A stretch of 64,000 nt of DNA from Henricia sp. BOLD:AAB3569. Lineage: Eukaryota > Echinodermata > Asteroidea > Spinulosida > Echinasteridae. Below, piece by piece: positions 22,401-32,349 of this stretch. Both the position numbers and the translations under genes were made by a program. The stretch covers positions 930,001-994,000 of the forward strand of contig JBBELK010000368.1 of NCBI GenBank assembly GCA_037783545.1. Direction: 5' to 3'. A model generated the notes under the pieces. That model ran no database searches, was not told the origin of the DNA, and saw only the letters and a list, made by a program, of their open reading frames with translations. Numbering within the stretch: the stretch's first letter is position 1; the number at the start of each line of letters is the position of its first letter.

Positions 22401-25400
22401 GAGCATAAAAGGATATTCACACTATCACGAAAAAAACACACGATTGTACGCTGCGCTTACCGCATTGCATGTGCTCCCAATAGACCTTATGCACGGCGGC
22501 CATGACAGAGGGAAGTCACATTGCACCATGCACGAGTAGGCACATTGTGGATCTATTGTCACATCATTTAAATATGAAAACCTGTCCTCTGTCATGGCTG
22601 CCGTGCATAAGGTATATTGCCGTTCTTTCCAAAATAGAAAATTCCACTCAGGTAACTTGGGGCTTCTCTGACACCTCATTGGCTGCATGTTAGAAAGGTC
22701 AGCACACTGTGGGTCAAAGTTCAACAAATTTGAATGTTGACCCGGCACAAAACGTTTTGCACATTGCTCTGCGGACATGCAGAAAATCAGCTGCTGTACA
22801 AACCAGTGGCACAGGCGTGCGCACACCATTTTTCCGCAATAGTGTGAACGCCGCTTAAATGTTTTCTTACCCTGTGAACTTTCTGTAGAGATCAATACCG
22901 ACTTGCCCCAAGCTACTCTTGTTTGGTATGAGACGAGGTTCCGTGAAGACTTGCTCAAGATAGTCTACGATGGTCTGTACGTCTGAAATGACTCGATCAG
23001 CAACCGGGTCCACTAGGCAAGGTAGTTTGCTTACTGCGGACAAGGAAAAAACGTGTTAAAGGGGCATGTTCAGATAAATAGACTTCGTTCTAACAATCAT
23101 ATGAAATACCTCCCCAAAATACTATCCATGGAAAGAAAACAGGAAATTTGCAATCTCCAATTTGGAAGTAGAAGCAAAATGGTTTGTGTAATTACTGCAC
23201 TGCTTTATTATTATTACTTCTTTCTGGTACTTAAACCAAGGATTTCTCAAAAGTGGCCATTGCACTGTCGCTCGCAAGCGTGAGGAAACCCATGAGAAGA
23301 CGATGAATTAGAAACGGCCAGAGACACCGGGGAATCCCCTTGCTCTTCACCTAATAAATGCTCTTCATCCTTATTTAACACACTGGACCAACGGCTTTAC
23401 ATCCCTTCTGAAGGATGGAGCAACTCCAGGTTTTCACCCAAGTATTGCAAGTCAGTGACCTAAACCACTCGGCCACGGTACCCTACTTTATTTAAGTACA
23501 TGTAGATAAATTAGTTTACAAAACATCGGTGGTTTTTTAACGAAAAAAGTTTTTCCTAGTAAATTTCTCATATTTTTTCCCCCCTCCAAATTTTGGTTTC
23601 TTCATTAGATTTGCGCTTATTTGCATGTCAGAGTACTAAATTCTTACCGGAAAATATGACACAAGCCCTTTTTGCTTCAATTAATACCTGCTAATTTGCT
23701 GAATTCTGGTGATTTGCGGATGTTCATGCTTTCAGTGATAACTTGGAACCTTGCCATTGGATTAACCTCACTCTTTAGGGTTAAGATCATGAAGATTTGT
23801 TGGCAGTGTACGTCATCGCCTAAACATCTGTCGTCCTCGCCCGCCTGAAGAAAAAGAGGGGCAAAAAGGTCATGCACTAATTATGCAGGGACTGCCTACA
23901 TGTAAGACCCCATGTACAAAACCTATGGGACATAGAAGAAAAGTTTTTCTCAAGTAAAATTTTAACATTTTTCCACGCTAAAATAATAATTTCTCATCAG
24001 AATTTCACTTATTGAATATTGCAATTCACGCTTACCAACTTACGTCGCAGCCTCGTTTTCGTTTTGATCGGTGTGGGAACGTTCGGTTAACATGCTCCAA
24101 TAATTATCAGATTTTGTTGGTACTTACACCGTGTAGCGGTCGCTAGTACATGTAGTAACACCCACCTTATGCTAATTAGGTTTGCCCTTTATGTTAATGA
24201 GATTCTAGGTCAGCATAGCAGAGCATGCTGGGATAGACTTCCGGTTGTTGCCAAGATGGCTGAACCACGAGAGTAAATCAATGTTCCAATCCGTGTTTTA
24301 ATCGTTACAAATTCGTATTTGGACTCCTGTTTGTGTGCCTGAGCAATCTTAAGGTAACGAAGATCCTGTTACACTGGCGTAGTCGGCAGGGTTAGCACTA
24401 AGGGCCAGCGATTTTTGTGGATTATATCGGATTGAACTCAACATTTTATCGTTAACGTCAACCAATCCCGATCACAATTTTTGTTATTTTACTTTGATGA
24501 CATAGAACACATACGGTATATTACCTGTCATTAGATTTGACTGAATTTCTCGAAACTGATCATTTCCAGCTGCACATTTTCCTCTGACATATCCAACTTT
24601 TTTCCTCATAAATATTGTTAATATTTTTGCGTAAGGTCATTCAAATATATATTGGGCCCCCCAACTTTAGCAAAGATTTTAAAAATCAGTAAGAAGTGAA
24701 GACGAAATGACTGAATTTCTAAGTCTCGGGAGTATTCATCTGTCAAGTTGCAAGCCACGTCCACAAATGACATTTTCTCATTGGTCAAATGCCCACAAAA
24801 GGCATCACACGAAGCTGGCAGTTTGGCACAGAGTAGTTTCTTTTCAAGGCATTATTATGTATACACATGAATTACGCGTGCCTTGCACTTGCAGTCATGG
24901 GCAAGAAATGCGACTTGCGCCATGTGCATTATCCGACTGCTTGAGCTGACATCTAGACAAAAACAGTAAGTCCCGGTTTTCTTTCAGGACTAGTTTGTTG
25001 GCACGGTGGTCTCTGTCATGGAACTTTAAAGCAATGCGGCGGCGCTCGGCCTGGTCACACGTGCAGTTGGAAAAACCCATTAACTGTATTATTTAATAAT
25101 TCACCAGAAAGGGTAAATTTTAGTTTGGAAACTTTTACGGACTCTCAACTGGTGAACGTGTATGGTATATTTTCCAAATATAGGAAGGAGTAAAGTGATT
25201 AGAAGCCCCGCCCCCTCCTCCCCTCTGAATGTTTCCCCGCCCCCTCCTCCATTCGAAATATGGCGTATGCCTACTGTCCGGAAAATGGGCACCACAAGAC
25301 TCGAAGACCTCTCGCCTCAGAATCGTCAAGATAAGATCGCGTTCTAATGTCATTGTCACATGCATGAAGCAAACTATGCTCACAATCATTAATACTTACC

Positions 25401-25624
25401 CAAACATACAATTTAATCTGATCCTCAGGTTTTAATGTCTTTATTACATTAGCATCGGCGGGCGGAGCGGCGCTTGCATCGCCCACGGCGGGCGGCGCCT
25501 CGGCCGCTGGCGTGTCTGCCTGGTCGGACTCGTACTCCGGTGGCGCACCCGGTGAACTCGGGGTCGTTTCCTCCATATCCACGTCGTTTACGTGCTCTTC
25601 CCCATGATCATTGTTTTCTGCCAT
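19483..25624 (-). CDS. Chloride intracellular channel (CLIC) family protein, five exons
   Basis: Minus-strand exons in order: 25400-25624, 23688-23844, 22871-23033, 22112-22301 and 19483-19671. All introns are GT/AG and phases agree (0,1,2,0), giving 307 residues. Residues 1-65 are an acidic, Pro/Ala-rich tail. The thioredoxin-like domain starts at KLYVWAGEDD (71-80) and ends around KLPCLVDPVAD. The all-helical GST C-domain includes KFLDGDHLTQPDL and LLPRLYHIIVAGKIF, both hallmarks of CLICs. The vertebrate active-site motif CPFS is DVHC here (residues 86-89): the catalytic cysteine is replaced and a cysteine sits at the serine position, similar to the DLFC pattern known from fly and nematode CLICs. 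CLICs are soluble GST-fold proteins reported to insert into membranes. Channel activity here is not shown by sequence. Introns contain many MITEs; intron 1 has CCCCGCCCCC boxes near 25205-25245. Confidence 0.93.
20047..20211. mobile_element. Tc1/mariner-type MITE (TA target), CLIC intron 4
   Basis: Ends CAGTAAATTCTTGTTATAAC and the inverse TTATAATGAGAGTTTACTG, flanked by TA on both sides. GATATAAAGCTC recurs three times inside. The ends resemble pogo/Tigger-like transposons; that assignment is inference. Confidence 0.7.
20240..20549. mobile_element. hAT-like MITE, older copy, CLIC intron 4
   Basis: Terminal CAGTATTGTAGGACTCG faces the inverse GACTCGACTACGATACTG. The interior is rich in GACTCGAGTC. 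The 8-bp flanks (GTTACAGG and GGGACAGG) agree at six positions, so they may be a decayed target duplication. Confidence 0.55.
20876..21006. repeat. Palindromic element, CLIC intron 4
   Basis: GGTCGAGTTCGGGCGGTC and TGTTCTTGACAC on the left are matched by GTGTCAAGAACA and GACCGCCCGAACTCG on the right. Stems are about 30 bp around a 70-bp loop. Confidence 0.85.
21045..21425 (+). repeat. Dispersed repeat (family M), copy 2
   Basis: Second copy of the repeat at 3001-3410, with the same foldback centre of GCGAAGTGG and CCACTTCGCC. Confidence 0.65.
21640..21732. repeat. Short tandem repeat, 20-bp unit
   Basis: Three to four copies of GTTTGGTTTTCCATAAAGTA, the last diverging to TTTATTTTCAAGTAAG. 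Confidence 0.8.
21895..22105. repeat. Dispersed repeat (family I), copy 2
   Basis: Matches 11415-11690. It holds a run of about 14 C at 22035-22050 and stops immediately before the CLIC exon at 22112. Confidence 0.65.
22481..22615. mobile_element. Palindromic MITE, CLIC intron 3
   Basis: TAGACCTTATGCACGGCGG and CCATGACAGAGG face CCTCTGTCATGG and CTGCCGTGCATAAGG. The TAGACC..TAT ends resemble those of the element at 62695-62844. Confidence 0.75.
23060..23580 (-). mobile_element. piggyBac-like MITE (family A) split by a SINE, CLIC intron 2
   Basis: Begins after TTAA (23056-23059), reads backwards relative to the other copies and contains CTCCAATTTGGAAGTAGAAG and TAATTACTGCACTGCTTTAT. The family text resumes after the SINE at about 23488 with GATAAATTAGTTTACAAAAC and CATCGGT. 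The far end is decayed. Confidence 0.75.
23210..23487 (-). mobile_element. SINE family K inserted into a MITE
   Basis: Read on the minus strand it starts GGGTACCGTGGCCGAGTGG (tRNA-like A box), contains CTCCATCCTTCAGAAGGGAT and AGCAAGGGGATTCCCCGGTG, and ends in an (AAT)n tail. It interrupts the MITE where intact copies read ACATAAAGCAGTGCAG. ATAAAG is found on both sides and is the likely target duplication. Related copies are at 38932 and 31138. Confidence 0.8.
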
Positions 25625-26459
25625 CCTCTAAATGCAATCTTCCTCAAATTCCCTTTGTGCAAAAGTCAAATAAACAGAAAATTTCCTGACGATTTCTAGT
25701 CAAATCTGGGTAAAAATTCCACTGATAAAATGGTAATCACACACGCTAGCACTGTATCATCATGGCGCGCGCGGATTATGCACACTTTTTAACGTGTATT
25801 TGATGCACGTTTGACAACGCACAAGCCAGGCATGCAGGTAACGTCACACAGTGTATGATATGATATGATGTATCATGCAGTTAGAATGTAGACCTCGCCC
25901 AGGCCATACGACACCAACATTTCGGTTTGTTCATTCAATAATAGGGGATATATTTCACTCTCCGCACGTTATGACAAAGTTAACGAAACAATAATAAAGA
26001 TTTTTCGATTATATATTACTAGAATATTAGTAAAAATACGTCTGCAATTGTTCAAATGTCAATAGTACGCACATTTGAAATGACAAATAAAATTGTGTTT
26101 AATAGTCATACCCTCTTTAAGGAAATGGTACAGCCAGGATAATTTTGAGATCATTTTGGCATTTTGGGGGCGTTCAATGTTAGACAGCTAGTCTGTTTTT
26201 CAGTCGTAGCAAGCAACATCAAGTTGAAAACCTCTGGGATTATTTGATGGCGCTGTTGTGAAGAAAATACATGCCACCTGCATGTTGCAAACGCATCGGT
26301 TAAAAAAACCCAGTCTGAGAGATGTAACATTTCATCGGTCTACTTACCGGTAACGTACGTTGACCACCTTTTGTGCAAGTTGTGGCAAGGCTGGCCGCAC
26401 CAGCCCCTGTAACGAGCCGATAAGGCAGGGTGCGCCACTCTGCCTGAAGAAAATCTTAA
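25625..26459. other. Upstream region of CLIC
   Basis: This stretch should include the CLIC 5' untranslated region and promoter. No TATA box is evident; GGCGCGCGCGG at 25763 is a CpG-rich patch. At 26385-26450 lies the reverse-complement copy of the repeat near 4500. Confidence 0.4.
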
Positions 26460-27030
26460 TCATAAAATGTTTGGCCAAAAATTAAATTTTTCTCTAAATG
26501 GGGCAATGGGCCAAAAATTGCAACCCATTTGCAACCCATTTCGACAGCTTTCCAAGCTTGTTTCTGCCAAATATGAATTTTTAGCCAAAATGTTTTTCTC
26601 AAAATTTAAAATTTTGAAAAATTCATATTTCATTCCCAGGGTGATCGTGAGCAGTCAAGGTCAAATTCAAGGAACATCATCATCTAGGGGTCCTAAGCAA
26701 CATTTCATGCAATTTGGAAGAGAATATGAATCATACAATTGTTGGCCAAAATCTGAATCATAATTTGTTTGGCGAAAAATTAATAAAATTAATAAGTCCA
26801 GTAATTTTCATAATTTTCATAAGTCCAGCAATTATTCTAAAAATTTGCCAAAAAAATTGGCTTTTAAAAAAATGTCTCAGAAATGTTATCCCGTTTGGAA
26901 CCCATTTCGGCAGTTTTCCAAGTTTGTTTCTGCGAAAAATTAATTTTTTGCCAAAAATTTACATTTTCCCTTAAAATCTGAAATCTTCAAAATTTCATAT
27001 TTCACTCCCTGGGTGAGCATTCAAGGTGAA
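26460..27030. repeat. Two degenerate tandem copies of an AT-rich repeat
   Basis: The series TTGGCCAAAAAT, AACCCATTTCG, CAG.TTTCCAAG.TTGTTTCTGC, TTCATATTTCA.TCCC and GGTGA.C recurs with a period of roughly 370-380 bp. Non-coding. Confidence 0.6.
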
Positions 27031-27129
27031 ATTCAAGGAATTTCTTTCAATTATTAGGAAAATCCAATTCACAAAAAACACAAATAAACCAATCACTTCA
27101 CACCCCGCCCCTGACACAACGACCACATG

Positions 27130-28075
27130 GAAAGAATATATTCTTGGGTTTCACTTTCTTGACAACCGGTTGCTATCCGCCATTACTGTGTCCATACTAT
27201 GGCACGCCAAATGAAAATAATTAAACACTGATATAATTTAATAATGACGCATATTTTCGCAAATGTTGCGCAAGAAAAAAAGGTTGAAATGACTTTTAAA
27301 TGTTGATAGACTGTTTGAAACTGGCATACCGTGCTTTTGATGGCAAATTAAAACAAATGTTGAGACTTGTTTTTCAGGGTGACGCGTGACGTCAACAACT
27401 ATCATATCCGCCATACTGGGTCCATACTATGGCATGCACGCCAAAGCGGAAATAATTCAACACTGATAATTCTCTCATCAACCCTGAAGATCTTTTCCAA
27501 CAGTTTCAAACAGTCTATCAACATTTAAAGGAGTGTGACCAGATCACTTTTTTTTACCCATAACTCCCCGGGACTTACCTTATGGGTCATGAGATTTTTA
27601 TATCATAACATCCGTTATATTTTTCTGATTACGAAACTGAAACTCCCGCGCTTCTAGGCCGCATATTTCCGAGGATATCGTCGAAAATCCACCGATTATT
27701 TGTAAACTAATTTTCCAGTATCAACGTTTATCCGCTGAAAGCATACTCGATAGTTTTGTTAATTTTTTTACTGGAAATTGCGAATGTTTTCGGGTTTTTG
27801 GGACATGGCAGGTGTGTATGGGAGTTACTTGGTAATATTGGTAAGTTACATCGAAAACTATTTTCCAGAAACTCTGGTCACGCTCCTTTAAAAGTCATGC
27901 CAACTTTTGTCTTCTTCTTGCGCAACATAGGCGAAAATATGCGTCAACATTAAATTATCAGTGTTGAAATATTTTCGCTTTGGCGTGCCATAGTATGATG
28001 GACACAGTAATGGCGGTTAGCAACCGGTTGTCAAGAAAGTGAAACCAACCCAAGAATAAGATTCTTGGCACAGTG
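27130..28075. mobile_element. Foldback element (family J) with a nested MITE
   Basis: The left end contains TTTCACTTTCTTGACAACCG, GTTGCTATCCGCCATTACTG and CTATGGCACGCCAAA. The right end contains the inverses CGTGCCATAGTATG, CAGTAATGGCGGTTAGCAAC and CGGTTGTCAAGAAAGTGAAA. It is interrupted by the element at 27529-27887. A second copy, uninterrupted at that site, starts at 63560 and runs off the window. Confidence 0.8.
27529..27887 (+). mobile_element. Complete piggyBac-like MITE (family A) with TTAA duplication
   Basis: Starts AGGAGTGTGACCAGATCAC and ends with CTGGTCACGCTCCT, flanked by TTAA on both sides (27525-27528 and 27888-27891). The paralogous element near the window end reads CAACATTTAAAAGTCATGCC without interruption, which is the empty site. 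The 359-bp interior has no gene. Confidence 0.9.
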
Positions 28076-28080
28076 CCAGG

Positions 28081-28371
28081 CTATTTCTTAATGTCATTAC
28101 GTAATATGAGCCGTGAAGGTGGCGCATTCAAACGGCGGCTTGTTTGCGGCATGCGGTCCCTGTACAATTCATAAGAATGATTGAATGCAATTAAACAGCT
28201 GGCTTTCTTAATCTGGCGTGTCCATTCTTCAATACGCACCACCGCATTCCGGACGTCAGAAGCAGTGAGCCGTGGAAGCAATAGGCAGATTTTCCAACAG
28301 ACGAACTGCCGACGGCCGGTCAGGATGCTGGTGATACGGGACGTTCTCGACGAAAATCTACGCTGTCGCTA
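28081..28371 (-). CDS. Putative terminal coding exon, unidentified protein
   Basis: On the minus strand an open frame of 96 codons follows a strong acceptor: TACTAAC (a perfect branch-point sequence), a short A/T tract, then CACTAG. It ends in TAG at 28081. The peptide begins RQRRFSSRTSR, continues through LTASDVRNAVVRIEEW and ends RLILRNDIKK, with helix-like composition. I do not recognise the family. No upstream exon could be assigned, so this may be the last exon of a gene that starts to the right, or a relic. It directly abuts the foldback element ending at 28075. Confidence 0.4.
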
Positions 28372-28399
28372 GTGGAATTTTTTTAGGTTAGTATCAACT

Positions 28400-29174
28400 G
28401 GCTTTTTTTTCATATTTTGGCGATTATAACAGTAATGTTTTCATCCCGGGTTTTCATGCTGTGGGAATGGTAAAGTTTAACATTTTGGGTCGTTTATACC
28501 TAAAATCTTCTGTGGGGTTCGGGATTTAATCAGGGTTAAGTCAAATTAGCGAATTTGTGGGATTTCGTGGTAAGAGTTGAGAACTTGATCAGATTTTTTT
28601 TTATGACTCTTCAAGCATCGATAAATGCAGATTTTATCATGTTTATAGAAAAACCCAAAATTTTCAGTGAGAAAAATTTAAGATTTTGTGAGGAAACACT
28701 CAAATTTATTCTGAAGCGTTGGTTCATAAACATACATGGACACCCAGGATTTTCCTTGTTATGACATATAAACCATGTAAAAATGTTAGTTTGATGGGAA
28801 AAATACCCAAAAAATTAGAAGGGAAAGGTGTCATGAATTCTCTGAAGAAAAACATAGAATTTTTAAGAGTTGTCACATAGGGTCTCAGAGGGTGTCCTTG
28901 CATGGTAATTTTTCCAAATGTTTTTCTTTAAAATGACTCATCTAGCATTGGAATGTGCAGATTTGATGGAAAAACCCAAAATTTCGAGTGGGAAAAATGT
29001 AAAATTTGTGAGGAAAACACGTAACAAAATTTTAGCCTGTCTCGTATGTTTTGCACAAAAGGTCTGAAGCCATGATCAACTTCTCAATTCTTTCCAAACG
29101 TTTACCCGGAATGATATAAATATCATACGTGTTCGCCGCTATAAATTCTCCCTATAGTGCCAGAGACTAGTGTA
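28400..29174. other. Intergenic DNA with weak dispersed repeats
   Basis: Text such as GAAAAACCCAAAATTT, AAATTTGTGAGGAAAACAC and CTTTTG.ACAAAACATACGAGAC appears here in more than one version. It also resembles 18960-19330, 23895-24010 and 37920-38040. No gene seen. Confidence 0.4.
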
Positions 29175-29183
29175 CATTTGGTG

Positions 29184-29732
29184 TACCCCTAGAACTATGG
29201 GGGACTGTATCCCCCATAGGTTATGTTGTTTTTTTCCAATATGGCGGCGCCTGAACTTTAAGATCGGACCGAAACGGTTTAAGCTAGCGCAATAATCCGC
29301 TCCCCAATCGCCACCAAACTCCGTCTGATAGTTCTTGAGACACTCACCTTGCGTGTGTCTACGGAATTTCGGTACCATTTGTCCACTAAATTCTCCGAAA
29401 ATAATGTTGGGAAATGAACGGGAACATGTGCGATGCATCCACATGCATCGCACCGAATGCCTCGATCATGCATCCACATGCATCGCACATGTTCCCGTTC
29501 ATTTTCCAACATTATTTTCGGAGAATTTAGTGGACGAATGGTACCGAAATTCCGTAGACACACGCAAGGTGAGTGTCTCAAGAACTATCAGACGGAGTTT
29601 GGTGGCGATTGGGGAGCGGATTATTGCGCTAGCTTAAACCGTATCGGTCCGATCTTAAAGTTCAGGCGCCGCCATATTGGAAAAAAACAACATAACCTAT
29701 GGGGGATACAGTCCCCCATAGTTCTAGGGGTA
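29184..29732. mobile_element. MULE-like foldback element with 9-bp target duplication
   Basis: 549 bp, almost entirely an inverted repeat with arms of about 260 bp. It starts TACCCCTAGAACTATGGGG and ends CCCCATAGTTCTAGGGGTA. The direct repeat CATTTGGTG flanks it (29175-29183 and 29733-29741). Long terminal inverted repeats with 9-bp duplications are typical of the Mutator superfamily. No transposase; open frames on both strands are mirror images from the symmetry. Confidence 0.88.
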
Positions 29733-30344
29733 CATTTGGTGAAGAAACAAAATGTGTATAGGGAATTTAGAATTTGTCTGAGTTGTCCCATAGATTTAGT
29801 GCAGGAAGGCTTATGACGTCCGAGTTGTAAATTCTTTCCGTGTATAGAATGAATGCATTTATAAGCCATAAACTATTTTCAAATACGCCGGGTTCATCAA
29901 ATATTTTCTTTTCTCCTCAGGTTTTGATCAACCAGCCGTGGATCCATGCAGTTTGAAGGAAGTAAGTATCCGTCTCTTTTGAAACTTTAAAGATAATTGT
30001 TTGTACTCGGGCCAATTTTACCATGGAAATCTGGGCAATTCTCAGTTTGATGTTATACTGGAGTTGTATACATTTTCTACCCAAGTAGTTACGTATTTGT
30101 CTGTGTGGCGAGATGCAATTTATGGCAAAATTCCTTGCCGAAAGTACTGAGTACATGACACTTGACTGTTTAAATATGAGAATTTCATAGTAAAATTTGC
30201 CCTGAGCACAAACATACTTTAGGAAAGAACTGACCTCCAAATTAAACCTGGTATAAAACCGTACACCTTCGCCACTAATTCTCCCTAATATGACATGATA
30301 ATGCTCCAGAAAGTGTAAATTTGGTTAGGAAACATGATTTTAGC

Positions 30345-30719
30345 GGTATTTTTTCCGTATAAACAAAGATTTGAAGCAAATTACCTCCTGGAATCAACAG
30401 ATAATCCAATTCTAAGATATACTTCCCACCGGCACTTTTGTCGCAAATGTTGCTTTTCTAAAGAAAAATCACATTTTCTCCTTAAAAAAACTGCATTCAG
30501 TTAGTGCACAAGGTAACCATTTATGCGCGCATGCAGCGCCCTCTGCTGTCGCGATTACATTTTGTCATTTAATCTCTGCAGTAATTTTATCATTTATTTA
30601 TCTCAGAAATGCAACATTTCTGACAAAAGTGTAAATACGAAATATCTTAGAATTGGATGATCTGTTGATTCCAGGAGGTACAATGGTACAATGGTACACA
30701 TGTATACGGAAAATATACC
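30345..30719. mobile_element. Palindromic element (family F) with 8-bp target duplication
   Basis: Starts GGTATTTTTTCCGTATA and ends TATACGGAAAATATACC, flanked by ATTTTAGC (30337-30344 and 30720-30727). Inner arms include TACCTCCTGGAATCAACAG and its inverse. A second copy is at 44212-44625, with the centre in opposite orientation. The 8-bp duplication fits hAT, but the ends are not the usual CAGGG. Confidence 0.82.
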
Positions 30720-31137
30720 ATTTTAGCAATGACAAAATATTAAGTTTTTCTTTGAAAACACTATTTTTGTATGTCATGCTCTATAGACTTAGTGCATTGA
30801 GTCTCAACTGGCGAACGTGTATGGTAGTTTTTCCTCAAATCTTGTGGCAAAAAGTAAAACTAAAAAAAATTGGAAAGATGTGGCCAATGACATTAAAAGA
30901 ACTCGACTTCAGAAATGAAAATCCATACATAAATTGCATTTTCCTGAAAACAATATTTTTGATAAATTTAAAGCCAAGTTAGGAAAGTAACTAAATTATT
31001 GGCCTTTTCGCAATTTCATTGTGGGAGAAATCAGTGTTACACCAATGAATTTACCAACAAATTTCTGGCATTCTTTAATAATGGCGCATTTCATGTCTCA
31101 ATGCGCTTTACAACTATCGGGAACGACCTCAATATTG

Positions 31138-31368
31138 ATACATTTGTAGGTCGGCGGCTAAGCCAGAGACACTGGGGAAATTCCCCTTTTCTTCCAAAAG
31201 AAGGTTCTAGGGGTTTACATCCCATCCACAGGATGGAGCAATTGGGATCAAGTGCCTTGCTCAAGGGCACAAGTGCCTCAAGTAGTCTGAAAACCTCAAC
31301 CTTCGGGTGTTTACACCGGAAGTTTGCGAGTGAATGACCCAAACTGCTCGGCCGCGATACTCGACTCA
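31138..31368 (-). mobile_element. SINE family K, copy 2
   Basis: On the minus strand: ATCGCGGCCGAGCAGTTTGG, then GTGCCCTTGAGCAAGGCACT, CAATTGCTCCATCC and CCAGTGTCTCTGGC. The GCCCTTGAGCAAGGCACT core is a known conserved block in several animal SINE families. Confidence 0.75.
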
Positions 31369-31418
31369 TTCTGCACTATGCTAAATTTTTTTAAACCACT
31401 ATTTTATCTGTACATGTA

Positions 31419-31903
31419 AACTCCTCAAAAAGAGTTCGGAAAGTTAAGTTTGACTGACGATTTATCTCTTGTTACTAAATCATTTCCCTTGAATTTGGTA
31501 TCATTGGAAAGCCATGTTATTCCTCTTTACAGTGATGTGTCCTTTGTTATGATTAATCAATTGAGGAATGTGCAGTATAGCGGAATACAGGGGTGGGTGG
31601 AAAGTGAAATGTCACAAAATTCACTGCTATTGTCATGCAGTGCATTCCCCTTTTGCTTGGAGGACGGGAATGTGTCAATGCACTTTTTGACAATAGCAAT
31701 GCATTTTGTGACATTTCACTTTACACCCGCCCCCATATTCAGCTGTGCTGCACATCCCCCAATTGCTTAATCATAACAAATGACACGTCGTCATAAAGAG
31801 GAATAACAGGGCTTTCCAATGATATAAAATTCAAGGAAAATTGTTTTGCAACAAGAGGGAAATCGCCAGTCAAACTTGACTTTCCGAACTTTTTTTAGGA
31901 GTT
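31419..31903. mobile_element. Long palindromic element (family G)
   Basis: 485 bp. AACTCCTCAAAAAGAGTTCG and GGAAAGTTAAGTTTGACTG on the left are matched by CAGTCAAACTTGACTTTCCG and AACTTTTTTTAGGAGTT on the right. Symmetry continues to the centre (GTGAAATGTCACAAAAT and its inverse). No clear target duplication. Confidence 0.82.
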
Positions 31904-32324
31904 GATATCATCGTGAAGACGAGATTTGTGCATATCAAGTTGAATTTGCGAAAAAGGCTACATGAATACTCACATCGTACAGACTTGACCTACTCATCTG
32001 TGTAAATAGTTTGAATAATGAAGGTTCCATGTTGTTGTGATTGGCCACAATTTTCATTCATACATGCTGGTAAAGTACAGCACAAAACCCTTAATTTTTC
32101 TCTTATCCCAATTTTTTTAAATTTTGGCATGTAAGGTTAAAACAAACTGAAAATGAATGAATTTAGTTGCTAAAGTGGTTTAAATTGGAGGTCAGTTGAA
32201 TTTCCTATGTTTAACTTGTGCTATAGACATTCCATTATGCTCTTTCTTGTCGTGTACAAACTGCATGTTATATGTGAATTTATGTCAAATATTTTTTATT
32301 TGCTCCTGGGTGGAGAGAAGCAAA

Positions 32325-32346
32325 GTGCCTTGCTCAAGGGCACACG
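32325..32346 (-). repeat. SINE family K core remnant
   Basis: GTGCCTTGCTCAAGGGCAC survives in otherwise unrelated DNA. Confidence 0.5.
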
Positions 32347-32349
32347 TAC

